From: Nonomuraea harbinensis
GTDB taxonomy: Bacteria; Actinomycetota; Actinomycetes; Streptosporangiales; Streptosporangiaceae
Length of the DNA stretch: 64,000 nucleotides
Direction: 5' to 3'
NCBI RefSeq assembly: GCF_019396385.1
Contig: NZ_JAHKRN010000014.1
Location: forward strand, 1 to 64,000
In this document: piece by piece, positions 53,963 through 62,102 of the stretch
Numbering within the stretch: the first letter of the stretch is position 1
How the letters are laid out: each line of letters opens with the position of its first letter
Notes under the pieces: model-generated
What the model saw: the letters and a program-made list of their open reading frames with translations, nothing else
The model's database searches: none
Told to the model about the DNA's origin: nothing
Translations under genes and position numbers: made by a program

Positions 53963-56467
53963 CTAGATCGGCGGCGGGTCGAAGTCGAAGTCGAGCCGTC
54001 CGCCGTTCACGACCGCCTGGTGCGCGGGGTGCCCGTCGCCCAGCCGCCGCCGGATCCCCTCCAGCGCCTCGGCGCGCATGGCTCGCGCGTCGTCGGCCCT
54101 GCCCAGCTCGGACAGGTCGAGCGCGAGGTTGGCCATGCAGCCCAGCGTCATCGGGTGGTCCGGGCCGAGCAACCGCCGCAGTTCGTCGAGCGCCCGCTCT
54201 CCGGTGTCCACGGCCCGGTCCAGCTTGCCCAGCGCCGCGCGGTCGCCGGCCAGGCCGAGCACGGCGGTCAGCGTGTAGTGGTGGGTGGGGCCGAGCAGCT
54301 CGCTCAGCCGGGTGACGATGAACTCGTGCAGGTCGTGGGCCTTGGCATGCTCGCCCGCCAGCCGCATCAGCAGCGCCAGGTTGCCCCGGCAGCCGTGGGC
54401 GTAGGGATGGTCGGTGCCGTAGACGTGCGCGTAGGCCAGCGTGGTCAGCTCGGCGATCGGCATGGCCTCGTCGATCCGCCGGGCCTCACGGTAGGCGTTG
54501 ACGAGGGCCATCTCGGCGGCGAGCTTGTCGGGATGGCGGTCGCCCATGAGACGCCGGTAGCGATGGACCAGGTCCTCGGCGTAGTGCAGGACCTCGGGGC
54601 TGCCCGACTCCGCCTTGCGCATGGCCACGGCGAGGTCGCTGGCGGCCCGCAGCGTCGTCGGGTGGTCGGCGCCCAGGGTGCTCACGCCCACCGCGTAGAC
54701 GTCCTCGCCGAGCTCGCGCGCCTCGGCGTAGTCGCCGCGGAGCCTGATGACGCGTACGAGGTTGTTCATGACGATCTGGGCGGTCGGGTGGTTGGGCGTG
54801 CCGTAGAGGTCGCGCAGCGCGCCGTAGACATGCTTGAGCAGGCGCTCGGCCTCTTCGTATTGGCTGGTGAGCGTCAGGTCGAGGGCCAGGCTGGTGTGCA
54901 TCCTGAGGGTGCGTTCGTTGTCGTCGCCGAACACGTCGCGGTGGCGCTGCGCGGCGGAGGTGGCGAGCGCGAACGACTCCGAGAAACGCCCCATGGCGCG
55001 CAGGTCCGTGCAGTGGTTGTTGGTCAGCCGCAGCGTCTCCTCGTCGTCGGCGCCGAGGGCGGTCTCGGCGTCCTGGAGCGCCTGCGAGCCCACCCTGAAG
55101 GCCTCTTCGTACTCGCCCACGAAGCGGAGCGAGACACTCAGGTGCCGCTTCATCGTGCACAGGTCGCGCGCGTCGGACGAGGGGTCGGCCTCCCACGCCT
55201 CCAGGCACGCCTTGGCCAGGGAGAGCGCTCCGGGGGCGTTTCCCGACTGGTAGAGGTAGCGGACCATGTCGTGCATCGGCCGCCGGACGGCCGGATCGGC
55301 GGACCGGGCGATCTCCGACGGCTCCAGGTGGGGCATCAGCCGCGCGAAGGTCGGCCAGGTGGCGGTGTCGTCAGGCGGGCCGGGCACCGCCGCCGCCAGG
55401 AGCCGCTGGACGTTCAGCCTGAACCGGTCGCGCTCGCTCTCGCTGACGTCCTCCCTGAGCAGCGCCTGCACGAGGCGGTGCACCAGCAGGGTCTGGTTCT
55501 CCCTGTCGATCTGCACGAGCGCGTAGCGGCCCAGCGCACCCACGCCCCTGCTGAACCTGAGCGGGTCGTCGAGAATGCCGGACAGCGGGGGTTCGACGGT
55601 GCCGCGGCTGGTGCTGAAGACGTCTCGCGGGATCGGGTCGGAGCCGAAGAAGGCCAGCAGGTGGAGCAACTCCACCGCGTCCGGCTGCTCCTCGCGCAGG
55701 GTGGTCACCGACAGGGCCCACGTCGCCGTCAGCGGGACGTCGTACTCCATCGGCCTGCCCTCGGCGAGCAGCTTGCCGGTCTGGTCGCGCAGCAGCGTCA
55801 GGTATTCGCGCACCGGCATGCCCGTCTCGGACTGCATGGCGCCCGCCTGGTCGAGGGCGAGCGGCAGGTCGCCGAGCGCCTCGGCCAGCGCGTCCGCCTC
55901 GGTGCCGCCGATGCCGGGCACGCGCCGGTCCAGGAACCGCCGGCTCTCCTCGCGGGAGAACACGTCGACGGTGAGGGTGCTGACGACGCCGTCCCAGGCG
56001 AAGTTGCGCGAGGTGATCAGGATGCCCCCGGGCCCGTCGGGGACGTACTGCATGATCGACTCCGGCGCGTGCGCGTTGTCGAAGATGAGCAGCCACCGGT
56101 CGTAGGGCTCGCCCCTGCGCAGCGCCTCGACGACCGCCTCGGCCGACTCGGCGACGCCGATCTCGTTGGCCTTGGGCAGGTCGAGGTGGGGCGCGAGCCG
56201 GGCGATCGAGGAGGCGATCAGCATCGGCTGGTCGGACGGCACCCACCAGACGAGGTCATAGTCCGATTTATACCTATGCGCATATTCTGCGGCGATTTGC
56301 GTCTTCCCTACCCCACCGAGCCCGTGGAGCGCGGTCGGCAGCACCGCCGTGACGCTGCCGCTGACGCCCTGGCGTAGCCGCTCAAGAAGATCCTCGCGGC
56401 CGGTGAAGTCCTTGTTGCGGGGAGGAATCCGGCCCCACACCTGAGGTCTGCGCCGTATCTCGGTCAT
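53963..56467 (-). CDS. NB-ARC/TPR protein, FxsT-like
   Basis: The 834-residue STAND-type protein starts RPQVWGRIPPRNKDFTGREDLLERL, as in the tetratricopeptide protein FxsT of FxSxx-COOH peptide systems. The P-loop HGLGGVGKTQIAAEYAHRY (residues 48-66) is followed by YDLVWWVPSD, Walker B RWLLIFDNAH (Asp130 region), ILITSRN, and GDLPLALDQAGA. From about residue 430 to the end are roughly ten TPR units of the 42-residue NB-ARC type (DDEETLRLTNNHCTDLRAMGRF, HPTTLRAASDLAVAMRK). ATP-driven oligomerisation on ligand binding is expected. ATG 56467 has GGAG upstream. It is divergent from the precursor-like peptide gene. Codons around the P-loop are unusually AT-rich. Confidence 0.88.
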   Translation of the reverse strand: MTEIRRRPQVWGRIPPRNKDFTGREDLLERLRQGVSGSVTAVLPTALHGLGGVGKTQIAAEYAHRYKSDYDLVWWVPSDQPMLIASSIARLAPHLDLPKANEIGVAESAEAVVEALRRGEPYDRWLLIFDNAHAPESIMQYVPDGPGGILITSRNFAWDGVVSTLTVDVFSREESRRFLDRRVPGIGGTEADALAEALGDLPLALDQAGAMQSETGMPVREYLTLLRDQTGKLLAEGRPMEYDVPLTATWALSVTTLREEQPDAVELLHLLAFFGSDPIPRDVFSTSRGTVEPPLSGILDDPLRFSRGVGALGRYALVQIDRENQTLLVHRLVQALLREDVSESERDRFRLNVQRLLAAAVPGPPDDTATWPTFARLMPHLEPSEIARSADPAVRRPMHDMVRYLYQSGNAPGALSLAKACLEAWEADPSSDARDLCTMKRHLSVSLRFVGEYEEAFRVGSQALQDAETALGADDEETLRLTNNHCTDLRAMGRFSESFALATSAAQRHRDVFGDDNERTLRMHTSLALDLTLTSQYEEAERLLKHVYGALRDLYGTPNHPTAQIVMNNLVRVIRLRGDYAEARELGEDVYAVGVSTLGADHPTTLRAASDLAVAMRKAESGSPEVLHYAEDLVHRYRRLMGDRHPDKLAAEMALVNAYREARRIDEAMPIAELTTLAYAHVYGTDHPYAHGCRGNLALLMRLAGEHAKAHDLHEFIVTRLSELLGPTHHYTLTAVLGLAGDRAALGKLDRAVDTGERALDELRRLLGPDHPMTLGCMANLALDLSELGRADDARAMRAEALEGIRRRLGDGHPAHQAVVNGGRLDFDFDPPPI

Positions 56468-56567
56468 GACCGCTCCATAAAACTCAGCACACGGCCATCG
56501 TAGACATGAAAGCCAAGGTTTTTGAGCAGGGAAGAGAGTAGCCACGGCTGCGGTCGTCGGTGATGAT

Positions 56568-56583
56568 GTTCGACGGGTCGAAC
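56568..56583. promoter_or_regulatory. Inverted repeat before the precursor-like peptide gene
   Basis: GTTCGAC and GTCGAAC flank GG, giving a 16-bp near-perfect palindrome 19 bp before the ATG at 56603, inside the 135-bp divergent gap with the FxsT-like gene. It may be an operator for both genes or a leader hairpin. Confidence 0.5.
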
Positions 56584-56602
56584 GGAAGGGGAAAGGGCCG
56601 CG

Positions 56603-56791
56603 ATGGCGCAATTTTCGCGCGACGTCGAGACCGAAATCATCGATCTGACCGATGCCAGTTTGTCCAATACCGATGCACTTGACCCTTCTTGTCTCAATCA
56701 GATGGTGGCGCGCATCCTCGCGGCGGACGCCGATCCCGCGGAGCCCCTCTTCGGAGGCGACCCTCCCCGGCCTGGGGATGAGTCACTGTGA
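56603..56791 (+). CDS. FxsA-like RiPP precursor peptide (candidate)
   Basis: The 62-residue acidic peptide has a leader-like part, ETEIIDLTDASLSNTDALD then PSCLNQMVARILA, which follows the pattern of FxSxx-COOH precursors (I-D-x-x-x-x-S/P-L, LD-x-S-x-L, R-x-x/I-L). The presumed core after residue 41 is DADPAEPLFGGDPPRPGDESL, with one Phe (50), several Asp and four Pro. It lacks the C-terminal FxSxx that names the known class, and no radical SAM FxsB is in the window. GAAAGGG precedes the ATG. Its place between FxsT-like and nSTAND genes, 2.6 kb from an HExxH hydroxylase, supports a modified signalling or effector peptide. The alternative is a plain small regulatory protein. Confidence 0.6.
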   Translation: MAQFSRDVETEIIDLTDASLSNTDALDPSCLNQMVARILAADADPAEPLFGGDPPRPGDESL

Positions 56792-56811
56792 GACGCGGAA
56801 GACGGCGGGCG

Positions 56812-56829
56812 CGCCTCGCGGGCGAGGCG
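56812..56829. terminator. Hairpin between precursor peptide and nSTAND gene
   Basis: CGCCTCGC-GG-GCGAGGCG forms an 8-bp perfect stem with a two-base centre, 20 bp after the peptide stop. It may attenuate transcription so that the peptide is made in excess over the downstream ATPase, a common arrangement in peptide operons. No U tract follows. Confidence 0.5.
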
Positions 56830-56905
56830 ATCACCTGGATGTGCGCGCCATGCCGATGGGGTCCTCTATCGTTGCTGCAGTGTCCCTCCTCGCAAGGCGC
56901 TGACC

Positions 56906-58570
56906 ATGGCCGCGAATAGCATCACGGCATTTAGCGAACTATGTCCGTTTCCTGGCATGCGTCCTTACCGGCCGGCCGAAGAGTTGCTGTTCACGGGGCG
57001 CGACCAGGAGTCGGCGCGCGTCTCCGAACTGTGGCGCACCAGAAACTTGACAATTCTGTACGGACCAGCAGGTATAGGAAAAACTTCACTTCTTCATGGT
57101 GGAGTTATGCCCTATTTGTGGAGACTCGGGGCGAATGTCCTGCCGGTGGGTCGAGTTTCGGGTGGGCCGATTTTCCCGGAGGCCGCGGTCCCGTCGCCCA
57201 ACTCGCTGGTGCGCACCCTGCTTCGCACCTGGGTGCCCGAAACCTCCCTGCCACCGACCGGAATCCGGCGCATCCTGCGCCTCGCCGAACGCGGGCCGAA
57301 GCCCCTGCTCGTCGCCGTCGACCAGATCGAGGACATGTACCTCGGCGACCACGACGACGAGCGGCGCGAGCTCCTCGCCGCGCTGGCCGCCGCCCGCAAC
57401 GTCCACCTGCTGCTGTGCGTCCGCGACGACCGGCTCGACGCGCTGCTCGACGAGGCCGGCGACGGCTTCCCCGACGTCGCCCTGTTCGGGCTCGGCGGGC
57501 TGACGCCCAGGGCGGCGGCCGAGGCGATCGGGCAGCCCGTGCGGGAGGCCACCGGCCGCGCCGTGCCCCCCGCCGTGGCCGAGGCTCTGGTGGAAGAGCT
57601 TCTGACCGTACGGATCGTCGACGACTCCGGGACCCAGCGCGCACGGGAGCGCGCCCCGGCCGTCAATCCGCTGCATCTGCAGGCCGTGTGCCGGTGGATG
57701 TGGCGGACCTGGCCGGAAGGTGAGAGTTCGCTGTCCGGCGACTGGCCGGTCAGCGTGGACGAGGCACTCCGGGACGCGCTGTGGACGGCCATCGGCGAGG
57801 TGGCGGCGGCCTTCGAGCGCGACCCGGTCCGCCTGTGCTCCTGGGCCGCCACGCGCTTCGTGGCGCCCAACGGCGAGGCGCAGGTCCAGCCGCAGGGCCC
57901 GGCCGAGACGGCCGGGCTGCCGAACGCGGTGCTCAGGGCGCTGAGCGGCCGCGGCGTCCTGCGGGTGCTGCGGGCCGGCGACGGGCCGGCCTACCAGGTG
58001 GCCGACCGGCGCCTGCTCGAACCCCTCGGGCAACTGGCCCATCGGGCCGGCTCGCTCACCCCTCCGGTCACCCGGCCCGCCGACCGGCTGCGGGCCGCCG
58101 CCGACGCCCTGGCGGACGGCGACCCGGCCAGGGCCGAGCGGCAGGCACGCCTGGCCGCCTCCGCGGCGGCCCATGACATCCGCGTGCAGATCGACGCGCA
58201 CACCGTCCTGGGCAACATCGCCTTCGCCCGCCGCGACCTGGAGCAGGCCCAGGAGGCCTACCGGCGGGTGCTCGTCCTGCTGGAGACCCAGCAGGACGAG
58301 GCGGCCGTGGGGGTGATGCTCGCGGCCATCGGCCGGCTCTCGCTCGCGCGCGGCGACGTCGCGGCGGCTCAGGGGCTGCTGCGTGCCGCCGCCGGGCGGC
58401 TGCCGGCGGACCCGTTCATCAGGATCGAGCTGGCGCGGGCGCTGGCGGAGGCCGGCCAGCGGGCCGCGGCCGTCGCCATCCTGCGCTCGGTGATGACCGC
58501 GGCGGAGGACGACGAGGCGCGCATCCTGCACGGCCGCCTCATGGCCGAGATGAGCGGCCGCCCGGCCTGA
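56906..58570 (+). CDS. nSTAND-type ATPase with C-terminal TPR-like repeats
   Basis: The 554-residue protein begins with the nSTAND1 signature: CPFPGMRPYRPAEELLFTGRDQES, P-loop GPAGIGKTS (53-61), and Walker B LLVAVDQIEDMY. A winged-helix/lid region follows (NPLHLQAVCRWMW, DEALRDALWTAIGEV). Residues from about 410 to the end form TPR-like helices (AERQARLAASAAAHDIRVQIDAHTVLGNIAFARRDLEQAQEAYRRVL). STAND ATPases act as switches that sense a ligand and trigger an effector; no effector domain is fused here. It lies 114 bp after the precursor-like peptide on the same strand. The stretch 57040-57140 encoding the P-loop is strikingly AT-rich with rare codons for this genome. Ribosome binding site is weak (CAAGG). 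Confidence 0.82.
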   Translation: MAANSITAFSELCPFPGMRPYRPAEELLFTGRDQESARVSELWRTRNLTILYGPAGIGKTSLLHGGVMPYLWRLGANVLPVGRVSGGPIFPEAAVPSPNSLVRTLLRTWVPETSLPPTGIRRILRLAERGPKPLLVAVDQIEDMYLGDHDDERRELLAALAAARNVHLLLCVRDDRLDALLDEAGDGFPDVALFGLGGLTPRAAAEAIGQPVREATGRAVPPAVAEALVEELLTVRIVDDSGTQRARERAPAVNPLHLQAVCRWMWRTWPEGESSLSGDWPVSVDEALRDALWTAIGEVAAAFERDPVRLCSWAATRFVAPNGEAQVQPQGPAETAGLPNAVLRALSGRGVLRVLRAGDGPAYQVADRRLLEPLGQLAHRAGSLTPPVTRPADRLRAAADALADGDPARAERQARLAASAAAHDIRVQIDAHTVLGNIAFARRDLEQAQEAYRRVLVLLETQQDEAAVGVMLAAIGRLSLARGDVAAAQGLLRAAAGRLPADPFIRIELARALAEAGQRAAAVAILRSVMTAAEDDEARILHGRLMAEMSGRPA

Positions 58571-58676
58571 AGCGGCGTCAGGCGACGCGGGGTCAGGCGA
58601 GGCGGGGCGAGGCCGCGAGGCCGCGTCAGGCGAGGCGACGGTCAGGAGAGGCGGCGTCAGGAGAGGCGGCGGATCA
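58571..58676. repeat. Short tandem repeats of GTCAGGCGAGGCG type
   Basis: Five or six imperfect copies of GTCAGGCGAGGCGG lie between the nSTAND gene and the convergent pentapeptide-repeat gene, and run into the 3' end of the latter. The tca in each copy is the stop codon (TGA) of that gene read on the minus strand, so the array arose by copying the gene end. Confidence 0.7.
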
Positions 58677-59997
58677 GCCTGCCGTCCGCCTCGCGCCGCC
58701 AGCCGGACGGCAGCCGTGCTCCGTCGGACGCCAGGGCGCCGGTGAGGTCCAGCCCGACGAGCTTCACCACGGTCAGGTCCACCCCGTCCAGCCGGGCGCC
58801 GGCGAGCCGGGCTCCCGAGAGGTTGGCGTCGGTGAGCCGGCACCCGGTCAGGTCCGCCCGGCACAGGGAGGCGTCGCTGGCGACGGCGTCACTGAGCACG
58901 GCCCCCGACATGACGGCCCCGTCGGCGCGGGCCCCGGGCAGCGCCGCCCGCGCCAGCACGGCGCCCGTCAGATCGGCGTCCTCCATGACCGCGCCGCTGA
59001 GGTCGGCCCCAGAGAGATCGGCGCCGGTCAGGTCGGCTCCCGACAGATCCGCGGCCGCCAGGCACGCCCCACGGGCGACGGCCTGCGCGCAACGGGCCCG
59101 GCGCAGGCGAGCGCCGCCCAGGTCGGCGTCCACGAGCTCGGCGTGCGGCAGCCCGGCGTCGGTGAGGTCGGCCGTACGCAGCGACGCGCGCGCCAGCTTC
59201 GCCCCGTCGAGGCGCGCTCCGCCGAGCCGGGCCCCGCCCAGGTCGGCTCCGGCCAGGTCCGCGCCCGCCAGGTCGGCTCGCCGGAGGTCGGCTCCGGTGA
59301 GGGTGACGCCGGTCAGATCGGCCCCCGCCAGGTTCGCGTCCGCGAGGTCCAGACGGTCGAGCCGCGCGCCGGACAGCTTCACAGGCCCCCTGTCGGCGTC
59401 GGCCTTCCTGCGCACCAGCACCGTCACCGCCGCCTGCAGATCCTGGGGCGGCTCGCCGGAACACGCCTGTGAGGCGCGCCGGACGAAGGCCGCCAGCGCC
59501 TCCATGACGGCCGGGTGGTCACGGGCGGAGTCCTGGGCGATGCGCTCCAGTGAGTGGATGCCACCGAGGCGGATGTCGACGGCGTCGCTGCCGAGCTGGT
59601 CGATCGCGCGCATGAACCGATCGGTCATCTGCGCGCTCTCGCTCTGTTCGAGCGTCCGCCTGGTGGTCTCCGTCTGCTCCCTGGCCTGGAGGGTGGCCAG
59701 CTCCAGGGTGCGCCGGTTGAGCTCGCTCTGCTGCCGGGCCAGGGTGAAGTTGCGCGCGGTGTAGACGAAGCCGCCGACGGCCAGGAGGCCGAGCACGACC
59801 TGGATGATCCGGCCCCTGGCCGCGTCTCTGGCCAGGCGTAACTCCTTGGCCCGGTCCGCCTCCGCGACACCCTGCACGTCATGCTCGGCGATCATGTCGG
59901 TGAGCGGCCAGAGCAGGAACACCGACACGGCGATGACGGCCGAGCACCCGAGCACGATCGCGATGCCACCCCATACGGCGCGCTTGCGATTGTCCAC
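58657..59997 (-). CDS. Membrane-anchored pentapeptide-repeat protein
   Basis: The 446-residue protein has two membrane helices (about 9-31 and 63-80), then a long charged coiled-coil (TLARQQSELNRRTLELATLQAREQTETTRRTLEQSE) near 85-122. The conserved block RFMRAIDQLGSDAVDIRLGGIHSLERIA follows. From about residue 205 to 430 it is nearly all pentapeptide repeats of A(D/N)LxG type (LDLADANLAGADLTGVTLTGADLRRADLAG), forming a right-handed quadrilateral helix. Proteins of this architecture are common in actinomycetes and of unknown function; some pentapeptide proteins mimic DNA, others are scaffolds. It is convergent with the nSTAND gene and could be its membrane partner, but this is only positional. 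Confidence 0.88.
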   Translation of the reverse strand: MDNRKRAVWGGIAIVLGCSAVIAVSVFLLWPLTDMIAEHDVQGVAEADRAKELRLARDAARGRIIQVVLGLLAVGGFVYTARNFTLARQQSELNRRTLELATLQAREQTETTRRTLEQSESAQMTDRFMRAIDQLGSDAVDIRLGGIHSLERIAQDSARDHPAVMEALAAFVRRASQACSGEPPQDLQAAVTVLVRRKADADRGPVKLSGARLDRLDLADANLAGADLTGVTLTGADLRRADLAGADLAGADLGGARLGGARLDGAKLARASLRTADLTDAGLPHAELVDADLGGARLRRARCAQAVARGACLAAADLSGADLTGADLSGADLSGAVMEDADLTGAVLARAALPGARADGAVMSGAVLSDAVASDASLCRADLTGCRLTDANLSGARLAGARLDGVDLTVVKLVGLDLTGALASDGARLPSGWRREADGRLIRRLS

Positions 59998-60052
59998 GAT
60001 CTGTACGGTAGATGCTCGCCCCCGCGCAGCGCGGGAACAGGACGCCGCGGGT

Positions 60053-60901
60053 TCAGCCCAGGCGGGCCAGTTCCTCCGCGGTCAGCTCCAGCGTCGCGGC
60101 GGCGGCGGAGTCGCGGATGGACTCCGGACGGCTCGCGCCGGGGATCGGGATGACGACCGGGCTGCGGGCCAGTTCCCAGGCGAGGCAGACCCGCTGCGGG
60201 GAGACGCCGCGTGCCTCTCCGATCTCCGCGAAGGCGTCGCGCAGCTCGCCGGTGCGGCCGATGCCGCCGAGCGGCGACCAGGGCAGGAAGGCGAGGCCGA
60301 GCTCGGCGCACACGTCGATCTCCGGCTCGCTGGAGCGGAAGCGCGGCGAGTACTGGTTCTGCACGCTCACCAGGCGGTCGCCCAGGATGGCGTGGGCGAG
60401 CCTGATCTGCTCCGGGTTCGCGTTCGAGATCCCGGCCAGCTCGATCTTGCCGGCGTCGTGCAGGTCCTTCAGCGCGCCGATCGTGTCCTCGTACGGGACC
60501 TTCGGGTCGGGCCGGTGGTGCTGGTAGAGCCCGATGCTCTCCACGCCCAGGGCCTTCAGCGACCGGTCGCAGGCCCGCTTGAGGTACTCGGGGCGGCCGT
60601 CGACGTCCCAGCCGCCGCCGGGCGTGCGCACGTGGCCGCCCTTGGTCGCCACCAGCACGTCGCCGGCGTCGCCGGACCACAGCGACAGGGCGCGGGCGAC
60701 CAGCCGCTCGTTGTGGCCGGGATCGTCGTGCGAGGGCGTGTAGGCGTCGGCCGTGTCGATCAGCGTCAGCCCGGCGTCCAGCGCGGCGAGCAGCGTGCGG
60801 ACCGACTGGTCCTCGTCGGGCATGTGCCCGGCCACCGACATGGGCATCGCGCCGAGCCCGATGGCGCTCACCCGGCGGTTTCCGATGGTACGTGTCTGCA
60901 T
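60053..60901 (-). CDS. Aldo/keto reductase
   Basis: The 282-residue AKR has the catalytic set Asp49, Tyr54 (LIDTADAYTPSHDD), Lys87 (VLVATKGG) and His in LYQHHRPDP. The NADP-binding end is IPIPGASRPESIRDSA. It reduces aldehydes or ketones with NADPH. It is monocistronic, starting at ATG 60901, and divergent from the C45-family gene across a 127-bp gap. No pathway link is visible. Confidence 0.92.
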   Translation of the reverse strand: MQTRTIGNRRVSAIGLGAMPMSVAGHMPDEDQSVRTLLAALDAGLTLIDTADAYTPSHDDPGHNERLVARALSLWSGDAGDVLVATKGGHVRTPGGGWDVDGRPEYLKRACDRSLKALGVESIGLYQHHRPDPKVPYEDTIGALKDLHDAGKIELAGISNANPEQIRLAHAILGDRLVSVQNQYSPRFRSSEPEIDVCAELGLAFLPWSPLGGIGRTGELRDAFAEIGEARGVSPQRVCLAWELARSPVVIPIPGASRPESIRDSAAAATLELTAEELARLG

Positions 60902-61028
60902 GGGACCAGCTTGTCGCCTGGAGCGCGCTCCAGGTCAACCGGGGGGTGGCCCCGGGTGGTGGCCTTCCGTGCGCGGGTGCGTACGGTACAGACATGTGCA
61001 AGCCGAGCCATGGCGAGACAGACCGGTC

Positions 61029-62096
61029 ATGACCTTTCCCTCCTTCACCTCCACCGAGACCGAGCCGCGCGCCCGTGGCGCGGAGCTCGGCGCCCGCCTG
61101 CGCGGCGCCGTCGCCGCCAACCTCGCCGGCTACAATGCCCTGTTCGCCGCCGCCGGAGCCACCGACGAGCAGGTGCGCGCCTGGGGCGAGCGGGCGCTGG
61201 AGCGCGCCGCCGGCTGGGCGCCCCACCTGGCCGACGAGATCGGCGGCATCGCGGCCGGCGCGGGGCTGGAGCCGTGGCAGGTCGCCGTGGTCAACGCCCG
61301 CACCGAGATCCTGGCCGCGCTCGACGTGGCCGGCCGGGGGGAGTGCTCGACCTCGGTCGTGCTGCCCGGCGGCGGCCTGCCCCCGCGCACGGTGCAGACC
61401 TGGGACTGGCTCGGCCACCTGCGCGACGCGCCCGTGCTGTGGGCGTACGAGGCCCGCCCCGGGCACGGCGTGCGCACGTTCACCGAGGCGGGGGCGCTGG
61501 CCAAGATCGGGGTGAACACGGCGGGCCTGGGCGTCCACTTCAACATCCTGCGCCACGGCGCAGACGGGGCCGATCCCGGCGTGCCCGTCCACCTGATCGC
61601 CCGCCGCATCCTGGACGAGGCCGCCACCGTCGAGGAGGCCGCCGACCTCGCCCGCTCCGCCACGGTCTCGGCCTCGACCGTCATCACGGCCGTGACCGCG
61701 GGCAGGGCGGGGGCGATCGAGATCTCCCCGGCGGGCGTGGCCGTGGTGCCGCCCGGCCCCGGCGGGGTGCTGCTGCACTGCAACCACTTCCTCGACCCCG
61801 CGCTGGCGGAGGGGGAACGGCTCGGCGCCGAGGAGCCCGGCACGTACGCCCGTCTGCGTCATCTGCGCGACCACGCCGCGGAGCTGGGCGGGGAGGACGT
61901 CACCGGGCGGGCGCTGGCCATGCTGAGCCACGCGCCCGGCGGGGCGCCCGTGTGCGCCCACCCGGACCCGGCGCTGCCGCTCGGCGAGCGGTGGGAGACG
62001 CTCGCGACCATCGGGCTGGACGTGACCGCCGGGCGGCTGCTGGTGCACCAGGGCGGGCCCTGCCAGGTCACCGGGACGACCTGGCAGGTCTTCTGA
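61029..62096 (+). CDS. C45-family (acyl-CoA:6-aminopenicillanate acyltransferase-like) Ntn hydrolase
   Basis: The 355-residue protein matches C45 peptidases/acyltransferases: VNARTEILAALD, then the N-terminal nucleophile candidate Cys106 in RGECSTSVVLPGGG, TVQTWDWLGHL, AKIGVNTAGLGVHFNILRH, and HCNHFLDPAL near residue 245. Members self-cleave before the Cys to yield two subunits and hydrolyse or transfer acyl amides. The usual Gly-Cys or Gly-x-Cys site is present as G-E-C. It could remove acyl groups from amides or lipopeptides. ATG 61029 lacks a strong ribosome site. Convergent with the acyl-CoA dehydrogenase gene. Confidence 0.83.
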   Translation: MTFPSFTSTETEPRARGAELGARLRGAVAANLAGYNALFAAAGATDEQVRAWGERALERAAGWAPHLADEIGGIAAGAGLEPWQVAVVNARTEILAALDVAGRGECSTSVVLPGGGLPPRTVQTWDWLGHLRDAPVLWAYEARPGHGVRTFTEAGALAKIGVNTAGLGVHFNILRHGADGADPGVPVHLIARRILDEAATVEEAADLARSATVSASTVITAVTAGRAGAIEISPAGVAVVPPGPGGVLLHCNHFLDPALAEGERLGAEEPGTYARLRHLRDHAAELGGEDVTGRALAMLSHAPGGAPVCAHPDPALPLGERWETLATIGLDVTAGRLLVHQGGPCQVTGTTWQVF

Positions 62097-62102
62097 CGGT
62101 TG

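Noticed and set aside
54020..56377. Plus-strand frame of 785 codons opposite the FxsT-like gene
   Set aside because: It is an antisense shadow; the minus strand has a clear NB-ARC/TPR protein.
56464..56697. Minus-strand 77-residue frame overlapping the peptide gene
   Set aside because: It is antisense to the precursor-like gene, lacks codon bias and has no ribosome site.
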